From assembly GCF_039523335.1 (NCBI RefSeq), contig NZ_BAAAFC010000001.1:558001-622000 (forward strand): a DNA stretch of 64,000 nt, in the 5' to 3' direction. The stretch's first letter is position 1. Each line of letters opens with the position of its first letter. The notes beneath the pieces were generated by a model. That model did not search any database, had not been told where the DNA came from, and was given only the letters and a program-made list of their open reading frames with translations. The DNA is from Marinobacter szutsaonensis (GTDB lineage: Bacteria > Pseudomonadota > Gammaproteobacteria > Pseudomonadales > Oleiphilaceae). Both the position numbers and the translations under genes were made by a program. Shown one piece after another: positions 10,939 through 20,483 of this stretch.

Positions 10939-10959
10939 GCGCGGCTGTCCCGCGCAGAT

Positions 10960-12009
10960 TCAGACTATTGAAGAGAGCCCGGCACCACCGACCACGCCGG
11001 GCTCCATCTCCAGAATCACACCAAATCGTTTCCGGACCGACTCCCTTATCCGGTCTGCAAGCTCCAGAATATTGCGGCCCGTGCCCCCAGCGTGGTTGAT
11101 CAGAACCAGCGCCTGACGGTTGTGCACACCTACCCGCGAATCCCGGTAACCTTTCCAGCCGCACTGGTCTATCAGCCAGGCCGCGGCAACCTTGACCCCC
11201 TGGGCCTGCGGGTACGCCGGGATATCCGGATACTGCTCTTTCAGCCGGTCATAGGCCGCGTCGGTCACCACCGGGTTTTTGAAAAAACTGCCGGCATTGG
11301 GAATCTGCCGGGGATCGGGGAGTTTGCGTCGGCGGATGGCCATCACCGCTTCGGCTACCGTGGAAGCGTCAGGTTCCCTGTCGGGAAGACTGGCAAGGTA
11401 TTCCTCCAGGTCGCGATAGCCCAACTGGAGGGGTTTGCTGCGTGACAGCCGCAACCGTATCTCGGTGATCACATAACGGCCGGACTTGCGCTTGAACAGA
11501 CTGTCGCGATAATCAAAGCCGCACTGGTCGTTGGCCAGACGGAGCCACTTGCCGGTCTCGCGATCAAAAGCCGTTACCGATACCAGGGTGTCGCAAAGTT
11601 CGACGCCGTAGGCGCCGATATTCTGGACCGGGGCGGCGCCTGCCGTGCCCGGGATCAGGGCCAGGTTCTCGATACCCCGGTAGCCTGACTTCGTCGCGTA
11701 GAGCACGGCTTCATGCCAGTTCTCCCCGGCACCCAGAACCAGGGTGGCCTCGTCTCCCTCGATCTGTTCCCAGTGGCGGCCGCGAATTGCCATATGAATC
11801 ACCAATCCCGGGAAATCACCGGCAAACACCAGGTTGCTGCCACCGCCGATAAAGAGGGTGTCCAGACCACGCTCCCGTGCCCACGCCAGGGCATCTTCCA
11901 GAAGCCCGGAGTCCCGCAGCTCGAGAAAATATCTGGCCGTGGCCGGGACCTGCAGCGTATTGAACGCCTGCAGATCAACCTGCTCCTGAACGGACACCCG
12001 ATCCTTCAA
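10960..12009 (-). CDS. murB: UDP-N-acetylenolpyruvoylglucosamine reductase
   Basis: MurB reduces the enolpyruvyl group to make UDP-MurNAc for peptidoglycan. This 349-residue type I enzyme has the FAD-binding segment FIGGGSNLVF near residue 50, the substrate motif GIENLALIPGTAGAAPVQNIGAYG and the proton-donor region NAGSFFKNP. The start appears to be TTG, overlapping the upstream phosphatase stop in a 4-nt TTGA arrangement; a GTG four codons later is an alternative. It is the last gene of the long leftward envelope operon. Confidence 0.96.
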   Translation of the reverse strand: MKDRVSVQEQVDLQAFNTLQVPATARYFLELRDSGLLEDALAWARERGLDTLFIGGGSNLVFAGDFPGLVIHMAIRGRHWEQIEGDEATLVLGAGENWHEAVLYATKSGYRGIENLALIPGTAGAAPVQNIGAYGVELCDTLVSVTAFDRETGKWLRLANDQCGFDYRDSLFKRKSGRYVITEIRLRLSRSKPLQLGYRDLEEYLASLPDREPDASTVAEAVMAIRRRKLPDPRQIPNAGSFFKNPVVTDAAYDRLKEQYPDIPAYPQAQGVKVAAAWLIDQCGWKGYRDSRVGVHNRQALVLINHAGGTGRNILELADRIRESVRKRFGVILEMEPGVVGGAGLSSIV

Positions 12010-12485
12010 CGCAGCCGCCCCCGGATCTCGTCAAGGAGCCCCTGGCCGGCTTCGTGGATGAGGTCCAGCACGAACTCGAAGCCGTCGTCGCCACCGTAAT
12101 AGGGGTCCGGCACTTCCTCGTGACGGGACTTGCCATAGGAGAGGAACAGCTCCGGAGCGGTACCACCATTCTGGCGCCAGATGTCCTTCACATCCGCCAG
12201 GTTCTGGCGGTCCATCACCAGCACATAGTCGAACTCATCCAGATCGTTCTCGATAATCTGGCGCGCCCTGAGGTCGCTGATATCAATACCCCGTTTACGG
12301 GCGGCCTCCATGGCCCTGGCATCGGGTGACTTGCCAACATGCCAGCTGCCCGTGCCGCAGGAATCGATATGGATCCGGTCGGACAACCCAGCCTCCTCCA
12401 CCAGGGAGCGGAAAACGCCCTCGGCGCTGGGGGAACGGCAGATGTTTCCCAGGCAGACAAACAACACCCGAACGCCATTGCTCAT
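12006..12485 (-). CDS. Low-molecular-weight protein tyrosine phosphatase
   Basis: The 159-residue protein shows the family signature near the N-terminus, FVCLGNICRSP, where the CX5R loop supplies the nucleophile Cys and phosphate-binding Arg, and the C-terminal DPYYGGDDGF with the general acid Asp. In other bacteria such enzymes (Wzb, Etp) act with tyrosine autokinases in polysaccharide export; no such kinase is in the window. It is tightly packed between kdsB (2-nt gap) and murB (4-nt overlap), so it is co-expressed with envelope genes. Its substrate is unknown. Confidence 0.92.
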   Translation of the reverse strand: MSNGVRVLFVCLGNICRSPSAEGVFRSLVEEAGLSDRIHIDSCGTGSWHVGKSPDARAMEAARKRGIDISDLRARQIIENDLDEFDYVLVMDRQNLADVKDIWRQNGGTAPELFLSYGKSRHEEVPDPYYGGDDGFEFVLDLIHEAGQGLLDEIRGRLR

Positions 12486-12487
12486 GT

Positions 12488-13276
12488 TCAACTCTCCTGT
12501 TTCGTTGTCAGCCACGCACGGACACGCTCGAGGTCCGCTTCGGTATCCACGCCGGCAGGCGGATTCTGTGCCGCAATGTCTACGTGGATCCGGGCACCGT
12601 TGTAGAGTGCTCGCAGTTGCTCGAGGGATTCCACTCTCTCGGTCGGCGCCGGCGCCCATGAAACAAATTCGCTCAGTACGCTGGCGCGGTAGCCATAGAT
12701 GCCAATGTGCCGGAAATACCCGACACCATCCGGCAACGACACCAGCCCCCTGGCCGAATCCATACCGGAGGGCCACTGATCCCGGGCCCAGGGAATCGGC
12801 GCCCGACTGAAATAATGGGCCATGCCCTGATGATCGAAGACCACCTTCACCACGTTGGGATTGAACACCGGCCCGATGTCGTGAATGCGCTCGCAGAGGG
12901 TGGCAATGGAGGCTTCCGGGTAGCGCTCCAGGTTCTCAGCCACCTGGTTGATCAGGGCAGGCGGGATCAGGGGTTCATCGCCCTGGACGTTCACCACCCG
13001 ATGATCCGGATCAAGCGCCAGCTTGCGTGCCACCTCTTCCAGCCGGTCGGTGCCACTGGCGTGGTCGGGCGAGGTCATCACCACTTCCGCCCCGAAACTT
13101 TCGCAGGCTTCCTGAATGCGCCGGTCGTCGGTGGCCACCACCACACGGGAAGCGCGGCTTTCTGCCGCACGCTCACACACGTGGCGAATCATCGGCTTGC
13201 CGGCAATATCCGCCAGCGGTTTGCCTGGCAGGCGGCTGGAGGCATAGCGGGCTGGAATCACAACGGTGAAGGACAT
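12488..13276 (-). CDS. kdsB: 3-deoxy-manno-octulosonate cytidylyltransferase
   Basis: KdsB activates Kdo to CMP-Kdo for the lipopolysaccharide inner core. The 262-residue protein has the family N-terminus [17 protein letters not shown], the NTP-binding VVVATDD and the metal/CTP motif [12 protein letters not shown]. The ATG is preceded by GGGAGAG. It lies in the same run as lpxK and msbA, consistent with coordinated lipid A and core synthesis. Confidence 0.97.
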   Translation of the reverse strand: MSFTVVIPARYASSRLPGKPLADIAGKPMIRHVCERAAESRASRVVVATDDRRIQEACESFGAEVVMTSPDHASGTDRLEEVARKLALDPDHRVVNVQGDEPLIPPALINQVAENLERYPEASIATLCERIHDIGPVFNPNVVKVVFDHQGMAHYFSRAPIPWARDQWPSGMDSARGLVSLPDGVGYFRHIGIYGYRASVLSEFVSWAPAPTERVESLEQLRALYNGARIHVDIAAQNPPAGVDTEADLERVRAWLTTKQES

Positions 13277-13299
13277 GCTCTCTCCCTTACCAGATCAGG

Positions 13300-13488
13300 T
13301 CAGTGCTTTTCGAGACGTTCGTCAGTGCTCAGGGTCCGGGCCTCGCTGGCCAGCATGACCGGGATGCCCTCCCGGATCGGGAAAGCCATGGCATCCTGGT
13401 AACAGATCAGCTCGGTTTTCTCCTTGTTGAGCTTCAGGTCACCCTTGCAGACCGGGCAGGCCAGCATGGCAATCAGCTTTTTATCCAT
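13300..13488 (-). CDS. ycaR: Trm112-like zinc-ribbon protein YcaR
   Basis: This 62-residue protein ([20 protein letters not shown]...) belongs to the YcaR/Trm112 family. Only one CPVC pair is visible, so a full four-Cys zinc site is absent, as is common in bacterial members. The start overlaps the end of lpxK by 8 nt, which argues for translational coupling, and the lpxK-ycaR-kdsB order is widespread in gammaproteobacteria. Eukaryotic relatives are methyltransferase partners; the bacterial function is not established. Confidence 0.9.
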   Translation of the reverse strand: MDKKLIAMLACPVCKGDLKLNKEKTELICYQDAMAFPIREGIPVMLASEARTLSTDERLEKH

Positions 13489-14539
13489 GGTCCGTTCTCT
13501 TCTGGTTTGATTCATTCAACTGTTGCGAGCATTCCTCGAGCCGCTGGAGAAACGCGTTTATAAAACTGTCCGGCAACTCTGCCTCCACCGCAAGATACCA
13601 GGCATTATCCGGTGCAAACTTCCGGCATTTTACGGCGTCCTTGGCGGTCATCACCAGCCACTCGCCCGGCTCCGCCGACAGATCGCGAGCCCTGAAACGG
13701 TGATGGTCGGGAAAAGGCGTTTCCCGGACCTGGGCACCAAGCTGCCTGAGCGTATCGAAAAACCGCGCGGGATTGCCGATTCCGGCAACACCATGAACCT
13801 TGCGCCCGGCAATCTCGGCCAGCGGCGCCTGATGGCCTGTTGTCACCTGGACCAGGGAGGAAGGGAGCAGTCGCATGGGAAAGATGTCCGGATGCTCGAC
13901 TCCCTCGAAGCTCCCGAGCCGGTCCTCGGCCTCTTCGGCTCTGGCACCATTGACCACCACAAAATCGACACTCGAAAGCCTCGAAACCGGTTCCCGTAGC
14001 GGGCCGACGGGAATCAGACCGCCATTGCCGATGCCACGGCTGGCATCGAACACCGCCAGCTCGATATCCCGGGGCAAAGCATAGTGCTGAAGGCCATCGT
14101 CACAGATCAGGACATTGCCCAGAAACCGGGAAATGGCAAGGGCAGCTCCTCTTCGACGCTGGGGATCCACTACCACCGGGACGCCGGTCGCCTGTGCCAA
14201 CATCACCGGCTCATCACCGGCCACTGACGGATCACTGTCACCGTCCACCACAAGTGGATAATGGTCAGACTTGCCACCGTATCCCCGACTGAGAATCACC
14301 GGCCGCCAGCCGGCCGACGACATCTCCTTGACCAGGCGGGCCGTCAGCGGGGATTTGCCGGTGCCTCCGGCGGTAATGTTGCCAACCACCACCACCGGAA
14401 CCGGCAGCGGTTCGTCGCGAAGCTCCCAGGCCTTGCGCCGACGGGAGTCACTGATGGAACGGTAGATCCAGGCCAGCGGCGCCAGCCAGCCGAGCGGGCG
14501 GCCCTTGCCATACCAGACCCGGTCTACCAGGGAAGTCAT
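13481..14539 (-). CDS. lpxK: Tetraacyldisaccharide 4'-kinase
   Basis: LpxK adds the 4'-phosphate to the lipid A precursor. The 352-residue protein has an N-terminal membrane-associated segment ([13 protein letters not shown]), a P-loop [12 protein letters not shown] near residue 55, the conserved SRGYGG and the [14 protein letters not shown] segment with the catalytic Asp. Its start overlaps the msbA stop in a 4-nt ATGA and its end overlaps ycaR, so it is embedded in the operon that also exports lipid A. Confidence 0.96.
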   Translation of the reverse strand: MTSLVDRVWYGKGRPLGWLAPLAWIYRSISDSRRRKAWELRDEPLPVPVVVVGNITAGGTGKSPLTARLVKEMSSAGWRPVILSRGYGGKSDHYPLVVDGDSDPSVAGDEPVMLAQATGVPVVVDPQRRRGAALAISRFLGNVLICDDGLQHYALPRDIELAVFDASRGIGNGGLIPVGPLREPVSRLSSVDFVVVNGARAEEAEDRLGSFEGVEHPDIFPMRLLPSSLVQVTTGHQAPLAEIAGRKVHGVAGIGNPARFFDTLRQLGAQVRETPFPDHHRFRARDLSAEPGEWLVMTAKDAVKCRKFAPDNAWYLAVEAELPDSFINAFLQRLEECSQQLNESNQKRTDHG

Positions 14540-16314
14540 GAATGCTCACTGAACTGCATCTGATGTAGCTGTGCGTAGGCGCCGCCGGTCGCCAGCAACT
14601 CCTCGTGGCGACCGGATTCGACGATCCGGCCCTTCTCCATCACCAGAATCCGGTCTGCCTTCTCGATGGTGGACAGACGGTGCGCGATCACCAGGGTTGT
14701 CCGGCCCTGCATCACGGTTTCCAGGGCCTCCTGGATGTGGCGTTCGGATTCGGTATCCAGTGCCGAAGTAGCCTCATCCAGGATCAGCACCGGCGCATCC
14801 TTCAGCAAGGCCCGGGCGATGGCGAGCCGCTGACGCTGGCCGCCGGACAGCATCACACCATTGTCCCCGATCATGGTATCGAGCCCTTCCGGCATCCGGT
14901 CGATAAACTCCAGGGCGTGGGCTTTCTCCGCCGCCGCCCGGATCTCCTCACGGCTGCAGTGCCTGAGGGCCCCATAGGCTATGTTGGCGGCGATGGAATC
15001 GTTGAACAGCACCACGTTCTGGGTAACCAGCGCGATCTGGGCACGCAGGGCCGGGAGCGAATACTCCCGCAGGGAATGTTCATCGATGCGGATATCGCCA
15101 CCGGTAAACTCGTAGAACCTGGGCAGCAGGCTGACCAGGGTCGACTTGCCACTGCCCGAACGGCCCACAAGGGCAACGCTCTGCCCTGCCGGAATGGTGA
15201 GGGAAATACCCTCGAGGACGTTATCTAGCTGGTCCCGGTACCGGAAGGAGACATCGTCGAAACGGATATCCCCGGCAACCCGATCCGGCGCGTAGGTTCC
15301 GGGGTCGTCCTCAGGATGCTCATCGATGGTTTCGAACACATCATGGGCAGCCGCTACACCCTTCTGGATCTTGGCGTGGATATTGGTGATCTGACGGATG
15401 GGCTTGGCCATGGTGGTTGCCGCCGTCAGGAAGGCCACCAGCTGACCGGTGGTCATTTCACCCCGGATTTCCGGAGCAAGCATCATCCAGACCAGAGCCG
15501 CTATCGCGATCGCCACCAGCACCTGGATCACCGGCACGCTGATCGCCTGGGTTGCGGCCATTTTAAGGCTCTGCTTCAGGTTCTGGTCGTTGACAGTCCG
15601 GAACCGTTCCTTTTCGTAGTCCTCACCGCCAAAGGTACGGACAACGCGGTAGCCGGTGATCGATTCCGAGGCCACATGGGTAATATCGCCCATGGAGCCC
15701 TGGATACGCTTGCTGATCTTGCGGAAACGCTTGCTGGCGTAGCTCACCACCGCCCCGATAATCGGGCCGACAGTAAGGAATAGCAGGGTCAGCTTCCAGT
15801 TGGTGTACAGCATGAAACCGAGCAGGCCGACAACCGTCAGGCCCTCGCGCAACGCCGTGGTCACCGCATTGGTCGTAGCCTCGGCCACCTGCTCCACGTT
15901 GAAGGTCAGCTTCGACACCAGCCTGCCGGACGCGTTGTCGTCAAAATAACGGGACGGCAAAGCCATGAGACGTTCGAACAGGTCCCTGCGCAGGGAATTG
16001 ATGACATGGCGGCCCACGTAACCGATGAAGTAGGTGCTCATGTAGGTGCCAAGTCCCCGGGAGGCGAACACTCCCACAATCAGCAGCGTCAGTATCAACC
16101 GATTCTGGTCGGTGGGGTTTTCGATCGCCGTGATGACGTATTCCATGGCCGCCGCCATGCCAGTGGAGGCAGCGGCATAGATGACGTTGCCAATGACCGC
16201 CAGGGAAAAGGCAATCCAGAACGGTTTGGCATAGGACAGCAGGCGCTTGTAGGTCTCCCAGCTGCCCTTGTCCATGGCGACCGGCGCCGCAGGTTCCGGG
16301 TTATTCACCAGCAT
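14536..16314 (-). CDS. msbA: Lipid A export ATP-binding/permease protein
   Basis: MsbA flips lipid A-core across the inner membrane. The 592-residue half-transporter has six membrane helices in the first ~320 residues and a C-terminal ABC ATPase with Walker A GRSGSGKSTL, signature LSGGQRQRLAIARAL, Walker B VLILDEATSALD and the H-loop VIAHRLST. It overlaps exbD upstream by 14 nt and lpxK downstream by 4 nt. It acts as a homodimer. Confidence 0.96.
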   Translation of the reverse strand: MLVNNPEPAAPVAMDKGSWETYKRLLSYAKPFWIAFSLAVIGNVIYAAASTGMAAAMEYVITAIENPTDQNRLILTLLIVGVFASRGLGTYMSTYFIGYVGRHVINSLRRDLFERLMALPSRYFDDNASGRLVSKLTFNVEQVAEATTNAVTTALREGLTVVGLLGFMLYTNWKLTLLFLTVGPIIGAVVSYASKRFRKISKRIQGSMGDITHVASESITGYRVVRTFGGEDYEKERFRTVNDQNLKQSLKMAATQAISVPVIQVLVAIAIAALVWMMLAPEIRGEMTTGQLVAFLTAATTMAKPIRQITNIHAKIQKGVAAAHDVFETIDEHPEDDPGTYAPDRVAGDIRFDDVSFRYRDQLDNVLEGISLTIPAGQSVALVGRSGSGKSTLVSLLPRFYEFTGGDIRIDEHSLREYSLPALRAQIALVTQNVVLFNDSIAANIAYGALRHCSREEIRAAAEKAHALEFIDRMPEGLDTMIGDNGVMLSGGQRQRLAIARALLKDAPVLILDEATSALDTESERHIQEALETVMQGRTTLVIAHRLSTIEKADRILVMEKGRIVESGRHEELLATGGAYAQLHQMQFSEHS

Positions 16315-16729
16315 CAGACTCCCGCTCCGTGGTTATGCTCAACTTGGCAAAACCCAGGCGGCCGGCAACATCCATGGCGCGAACCACAAATTCGTGTGGC
16401 GTGCGGGCATCAGCGGTAATGATGAATGGCAGGGAATTATCACCTTCGGCCAACTCACGCACCCCCTTCTCAAGGGTCTCCCTCCGGTTGTTGACCAGGG
16501 TACGGTCGTTGAGGATGTACTGCCCCTCAGCGTTGATCACCACATCGATCTGCTTCACCTCGGCCGGGCTGGCTGGCTCGCCGCTGGCCTCGGGCAGCTC
16601 GACCTGCAAATGGCTTTCCCGGGTAAAGGTGGTGGATACCATAAAGAAAATCAGCAGCAGGAAGACCACATCGATCAACGGGGTCAGGTCGACGCCGACT
16701 TCCTGGCTTCTCTGGCGCTTGAACTTCAC
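16301..16729 (-). CDS. exbD: ExbD/TolR-family biopolymer transport protein
   Basis: This 142-residue protein has a short cytoplasmic start, one membrane helix (DLTPLIDVVFLLLIFFMVST) carrying the proton-path Asp, and a periplasmic domain of about 95 residues. It partners ExbB in a proton-driven motor. It lies 5 nt after exbB and overlaps msbA by 14 nt. No TonB is nearby, so the energised partner is unknown; TolR is an alternative name but the msbA linkage favours the ExbD-like group. Confidence 0.92.
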   Translation of the reverse strand: MKFKRQRSQEVGVDLTPLIDVVFLLLIFFMVSTTFTRESHLQVELPEASGEPASPAEVKQIDVVINAEGQYILNDRTLVNNRRETLEKGVRELAEGDNSLPFIITADARTPHEFVVRAMDVAGRLGFAKLSITTERESDAGE

Positions 16730-16734
16730 GGTGT

Positions 16735-17361
16735 TCAGGCTCCTTCCACGTCGATTTCGCGGTCTCCGTGCACAACCTCAACCAGCTTGATGGCTTCCTG
16801 CTCCATGTTGACCACCAGCTCATCAACACGACGGATGAAATAGCGGTGACAGATCAGCGCCGGGATCGCCACGCTCAGACCGGCCGCCGTGGTGATCAGG
16901 GCTTCGGAAATGCCCCCGGCGAGGTTGCCCGCATTGCCGACACCGGCGAGCTGGATCTCGGCGAACACCTTGATCATGCCGATTACCGTACCCAGCAGGC
17001 CAAGCAAGGGGGCGATGGTGGCCACGGTACCGAGGGGATTCAGGAAACGCTCCAGTTCGTGGATCACCTGGCTGGCTTCGTGCTCGATGCTTTCCTTCAT
17101 GATTTCCCGGCCATGCTTGGCGTTGAGCAGACCGCCGGCAAGGATTCGGCCGAGCGGAGAGGAACCCTGCAGGGCCTTGAGCTTCCGGCCATTCAGGTCC
17201 TTCTTCTTGATCCAGCGCCAGAGTTCGTTGATGGTCTGGGGGGGAGCAACCCTGGAGGCACGAAGGGTCCAGAAACGCTCCAGGACGATGGCCAGAGCCA
17301 GGATGGAACAGGCAACAATGGGCACCATCAGAATGCCACCGGCTTTCAACAACTCGAACAC
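16735..17361 (-). CDS. exbB: MotA/TolQ/ExbB proton channel family protein
   Basis: The 208-residue protein has an N-terminal membrane helix (GGILMVPIVACSILALAIVLE), a cytoplasmic loop and two further helices around LGTVATIAPLLGLLGTVIGM and ISEALITTAAGLSVAIPALI, the standard ExbB/TolQ topology. The start is GTG with GGGAG upstream. It heads the exbB-exbD-msbA-lpxK segment, 72 nt after comEC. Confidence 0.92.
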   Translation of the reverse strand: MFELLKAGGILMVPIVACSILALAIVLERFWTLRASRVAPPQTINELWRWIKKKDLNGRKLKALQGSSPLGRILAGGLLNAKHGREIMKESIEHEASQVIHELERFLNPLGTVATIAPLLGLLGTVIGMIKVFAEIQLAGVGNAGNLAGGISEALITTAAGLSVAIPALICHRYFIRRVDELVVNMEQEAIKLVEVVHGDREIDVEGA

Positions 17362-17433
17362 GCTTGGTCTCCCTGGTTAGTTACAAGCCGCGCTACTTTA
17401 GCATAGCTGCCGTTTCAGGCCACACCCGATGTG

Positions 17434-19860
17434 TCACGGTATTTTACATTGCTCACGGGTCAGCCCCGCTCCGCCGATCCAGAACGGTGAATCGTGTCTC
17501 ATTTCATGGACTTCCAGCCCCTCGGCAGTTGCCTTGAACGTAATACCACCGGAGCACGCGGTATTCAGCGCAATCGCCCCGATCTGCCGGTAACGGGCAA
17601 CAACGTCGGGGTGCGGGTGGCCATAACGGTGCCGGTAACCGGCGGTATAAATGACATGATCCGGCGCCAGGGTATTGACCCAGGCGGAGGAAGACGAGGT
17701 TTTGCTGCCATGATGGGGTGCCAGCACAATCCGATGCACGGATAGATCTGACGAAGCCTCAAGGGTTTCGAGGAATCCGGTCTCGACCGCATCGGTAATA
17801 TCCCCCGGAAGAATCCACTCCGTCGCCTTGTGCCTGACCACCAGCACACAGGACGCATCATTACCGGACACATCACCGGGATTCCGCCAGAAAGCCAGCT
17901 CCAGAGCACCCAGCGTTTCCGGCTTCCCCTGGCACCTCTCAACCGGCACGTTGGCGGGCACCCCCACCTCTTCAAGCGTCTCCGGTTCGCCCGCAATCAC
18001 CCTCCCCACCGGCAGGCGGCCAAACAACAGGCCCACCCCACCGGCATGATCACTGTCACTGTGGCTAATTACCAGCTGGTCTATCCGCCGGACACCGAGG
18101 TCCTTCAGGTTCGGCAGGACCGTTGATTCCATCGCTGAAAACACCCCCGGTACCGCCGGGCCGGTATCGTAGAGCAAGACTTCCCGGCGATGGCGCACCA
18201 GTACCGAAAGCCCCTGCCCGACATCCAGAATTCGCACTTCCGGCACGGTCACATACCGGTTCACTGGGTCACTGCTGGCTGAATCCGGTCCGGGCCACAA
18301 CCATAAAGCGACCCCGCTGAAGACCAGGGCGGGAAACCACGGCAGGGGAAGACGCAGGGCCAGCAATCCGGATGCGGCCACCAGCAACAGTGGCAGGCCG
18401 GCCGATGACACAACCGGAACCTGCCATTCTGACAGGCGGAGCAACAACCACCAGAGCCCGGCCAGCACAGCATCCATCAATAGAATCACCCATTCCGCCA
18501 GCGCCGGCACCAGGGCGACCACCATGCCACCAACAATGATGACCGGCATGACAATCACCGAAACCCAGGGAATGGCCACCAGATTGGCTACCAGCCCGGC
18601 GATCGGCTGGCCCTGACCGAATTGTGCAAGCACGGGCCAGAGCCCGACAAAAACGGCCATCTGGGCCAGGACCAGCCCTGTATGCCAACCAACGGCTCCC
18701 AGCCTTCCGGAGAAGGTCACGAGCAGGATGGCAACCGCCGAGAATGAAAGCCAGAAGCCCTGATCCAGCGGGGCAAAAGGATCCAGAACCAGAACCGTCG
18801 CGAACGCCAGAGCCAGCGACTGCCAGGGCGAGGTCTCCCTGCCACCTATCAGCGCCCAGGTGGCAATCATCACCATGATCAGGGCCCTGCGTGTCGGCAC
18901 CGTGAATCCGGAGGCCAGTGCATAAGCGAGACAACTGACGCCAACCACGGCAAAAACACCCCAGCGCAAAGATTCTTCGGAGAAGCGGTGCCCGGGAAAG
19001 GCCAACAAGGTCCGACGGGCGACAAAACCCGCGCCAAGAGCCACGAGCCCCAGGTGCAGGCCGGATATGGCCACCAGATGGATGGTCCCGGTTGCCTTGA
19101 GCACTTCCCAGTGAGACGATTCCATGGCGCCGCGGTTGCCGATCATCAGGGATGCGATCAACGGGTACTGACTGGCTCCGGAAAATCGGCCTTCCACCCA
19201 GCGCGCAAGGGACTGGTGGGCAGCGGTGTAACGGCAGTGCAGGTTGCAAGGCAGGGTTGGAGTGGGCTCTGCCGCCCGGACGCTGCCGGTCGCGCGGAAG
19301 CCTTTGCGGAACAGCCAGTCCTCGTACCTGAATCCCGAGGGATTGAGTGTTCCGTGGGGTCGCATCAAGACCACTGTCAGGGTCAGGCGATGGTGTGCCA
19401 GCGTTTGCGCCTCACCGCCATACCAGCTCAACCGGAGCCGCTCTGGCAACCCCGATTCAGCCCTCCCGGGCCAGCCGGTGATGCAGAAACTGAAGCGCTG
19501 GCTGTTGAAGCTGCCGGGCGCCGGAATATCGCAGACATAGCCCTCGACCGTCACTGGAATGCGCTCCAGATCCGAAGGCAGGCGCTGACTCAACTGATGT
19601 CCGGCCTGCCACGCGCCCCACGCCAGACCAGATATCAGGGCAGCAACCACCAGAGCCAGCTTCCGTAGCACCGGAGACTTCGCCGCCAGCACACTGTAAA
19701 AAGCTGTCACAAGGGCCGCCACCAGCCACCACGACACTGGTAACACCGACAAGCGATACAGTAAGATAACGCCGCACGAGAAAGCTATGGCGCAGAGAAA
19801 CGCCACGCTGTGCGATTGCGGCTTATACGGCTGTTCAGAGCCGGTATGACTCGCGGACAA
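17434..19860 (-). CDS. comEC: DNA internalisation-related competence protein ComEC/Rec2
   Basis: ComEC forms the inner-membrane channel that takes up single-stranded DNA in natural transformation. The 808-residue protein has N-terminal membrane helices with an OB-like DUF4131 region (to ~170), a multi-helix Competence domain (~210-500, with HLVAISGLHLGL), and a C-terminal metallo-beta-lactamase-like domain (~550-790) with ILDVGQGLSVL, the metal motif HSDSDHAGG and LAPHHGSKTSSS. The start is TTG, chosen because GGAGG lies 7 nt upstream. No other competence gene is in the window. Confidence 0.93.
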   Translation of the reverse strand: MSASHTGSEQPYKPQSHSVAFLCAIAFSCGVILLYRLSVLPVSWWLVAALVTAFYSVLAAKSPVLRKLALVVAALISGLAWGAWQAGHQLSQRLPSDLERIPVTVEGYVCDIPAPGSFNSQRFSFCITGWPGRAESGLPERLRLSWYGGEAQTLAHHRLTLTVVLMRPHGTLNPSGFRYEDWLFRKGFRATGSVRAAEPTPTLPCNLHCRYTAAHQSLARWVEGRFSGASQYPLIASLMIGNRGAMESSHWEVLKATGTIHLVAISGLHLGLVALGAGFVARRTLLAFPGHRFSEESLRWGVFAVVGVSCLAYALASGFTVPTRRALIMVMIATWALIGGRETSPWQSLALAFATVLVLDPFAPLDQGFWLSFSAVAILLVTFSGRLGAVGWHTGLVLAQMAVFVGLWPVLAQFGQGQPIAGLVANLVAIPWVSVIVMPVIIVGGMVVALVPALAEWVILLMDAVLAGLWWLLLRLSEWQVPVVSSAGLPLLLVAASGLLALRLPLPWFPALVFSGVALWLWPGPDSASSDPVNRYVTVPEVRILDVGQGLSVLVRHRREVLLYDTGPAVPGVFSAMESTVLPNLKDLGVRRIDQLVISHSDSDHAGGVGLLFGRLPVGRVIAGEPETLEEVGVPANVPVERCQGKPETLGALELAFWRNPGDVSGNDASCVLVVRHKATEWILPGDITDAVETGFLETLEASSDLSVHRIVLAPHHGSKTSSSSAWVNTLAPDHVIYTAGYRHRYGHPHPDVVARYRQIGAIALNTACSGGITFKATAEGLEVHEMRHDSPFWIGGAGLTREQCKIP

Positions 19861-19937
19861 TCCTTGTCCTCCTGATATTTATTCTCCGGCAACATCCCTT
19901 TGCCGGTGCAATCACACGCTTACAGGCAGAACTTCCT

Positions 19938-20483
19938 ATGCCAAAGAAGTTCATGAAACGATATCTGCCGTCACCGGAACGGGTGCAGTCCATGAGATCA
20001 CTGCACTTTCTGGGCGATATCCTTCATGAACCCAACCTGTGGCACATCAATCGCCACAGCGTGGCCAGGGCCTTCCTGATCGGCATCTGGTTCTGTTTTA
20101 TCCCCATGCCCTTCCAGATGCTGGCCGCAGCACTGTTTGCCATCTGGTTCAACGCCAATCTGCCCCTGTCCGTGGCACTGGTGTGGATCAGTAACCCGGT
20201 CACCATGCCACCCATGTTCTACTTCAACTACAAGGTCGGGGCGTGGATCCTGAACCGGCCTGTGCTGGCCTTCGAGTTCGAACTTTCCTGGCCCTGGATC
20301 AGCGAACGGCTTGTGGATATCGGGATCCCCCTGTATCTGGGCTCCCTGATCTGCGCCACCGCCTTTGCCTGCCTCTCCTACCTGGTCATCCAGTATCTCT
20401 GGCGCCGGAAAATACGCTCGGACTGGCGGGAAAGACGGCTGGAACGGCGCAAACGCCGCCGCACCGTCAATCAGGCTTCCTGA
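19938..20483 (+). CDS. DUF2062 membrane protein
   Basis: This 181-residue protein matches the DUF2062 style: a basic N-terminus, a WHINRHSVARAFLIGIWFCF first membrane segment, the conserved ISNPVTMPPMFYFNYKVGAW, a further C-terminal helix and a very basic tail. Two to four membrane helices are likely. The biochemical role of the family is unknown. It is divergent from comEC and its last 13 nt overlap the end of lolD tail to tail. Confidence 0.85.
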   Translation: MPKKFMKRYLPSPERVQSMRSLHFLGDILHEPNLWHINRHSVARAFLIGIWFCFIPMPFQMLAAALFAIWFNANLPLSVALVWISNPVTMPPMFYFNYKVGAWILNRPVLAFEFELSWPWISERLVDIGIPLYLGSLICATAFACLSYLVIQYLWRRKIRSDWRERRLERRKRRRTVNQAS

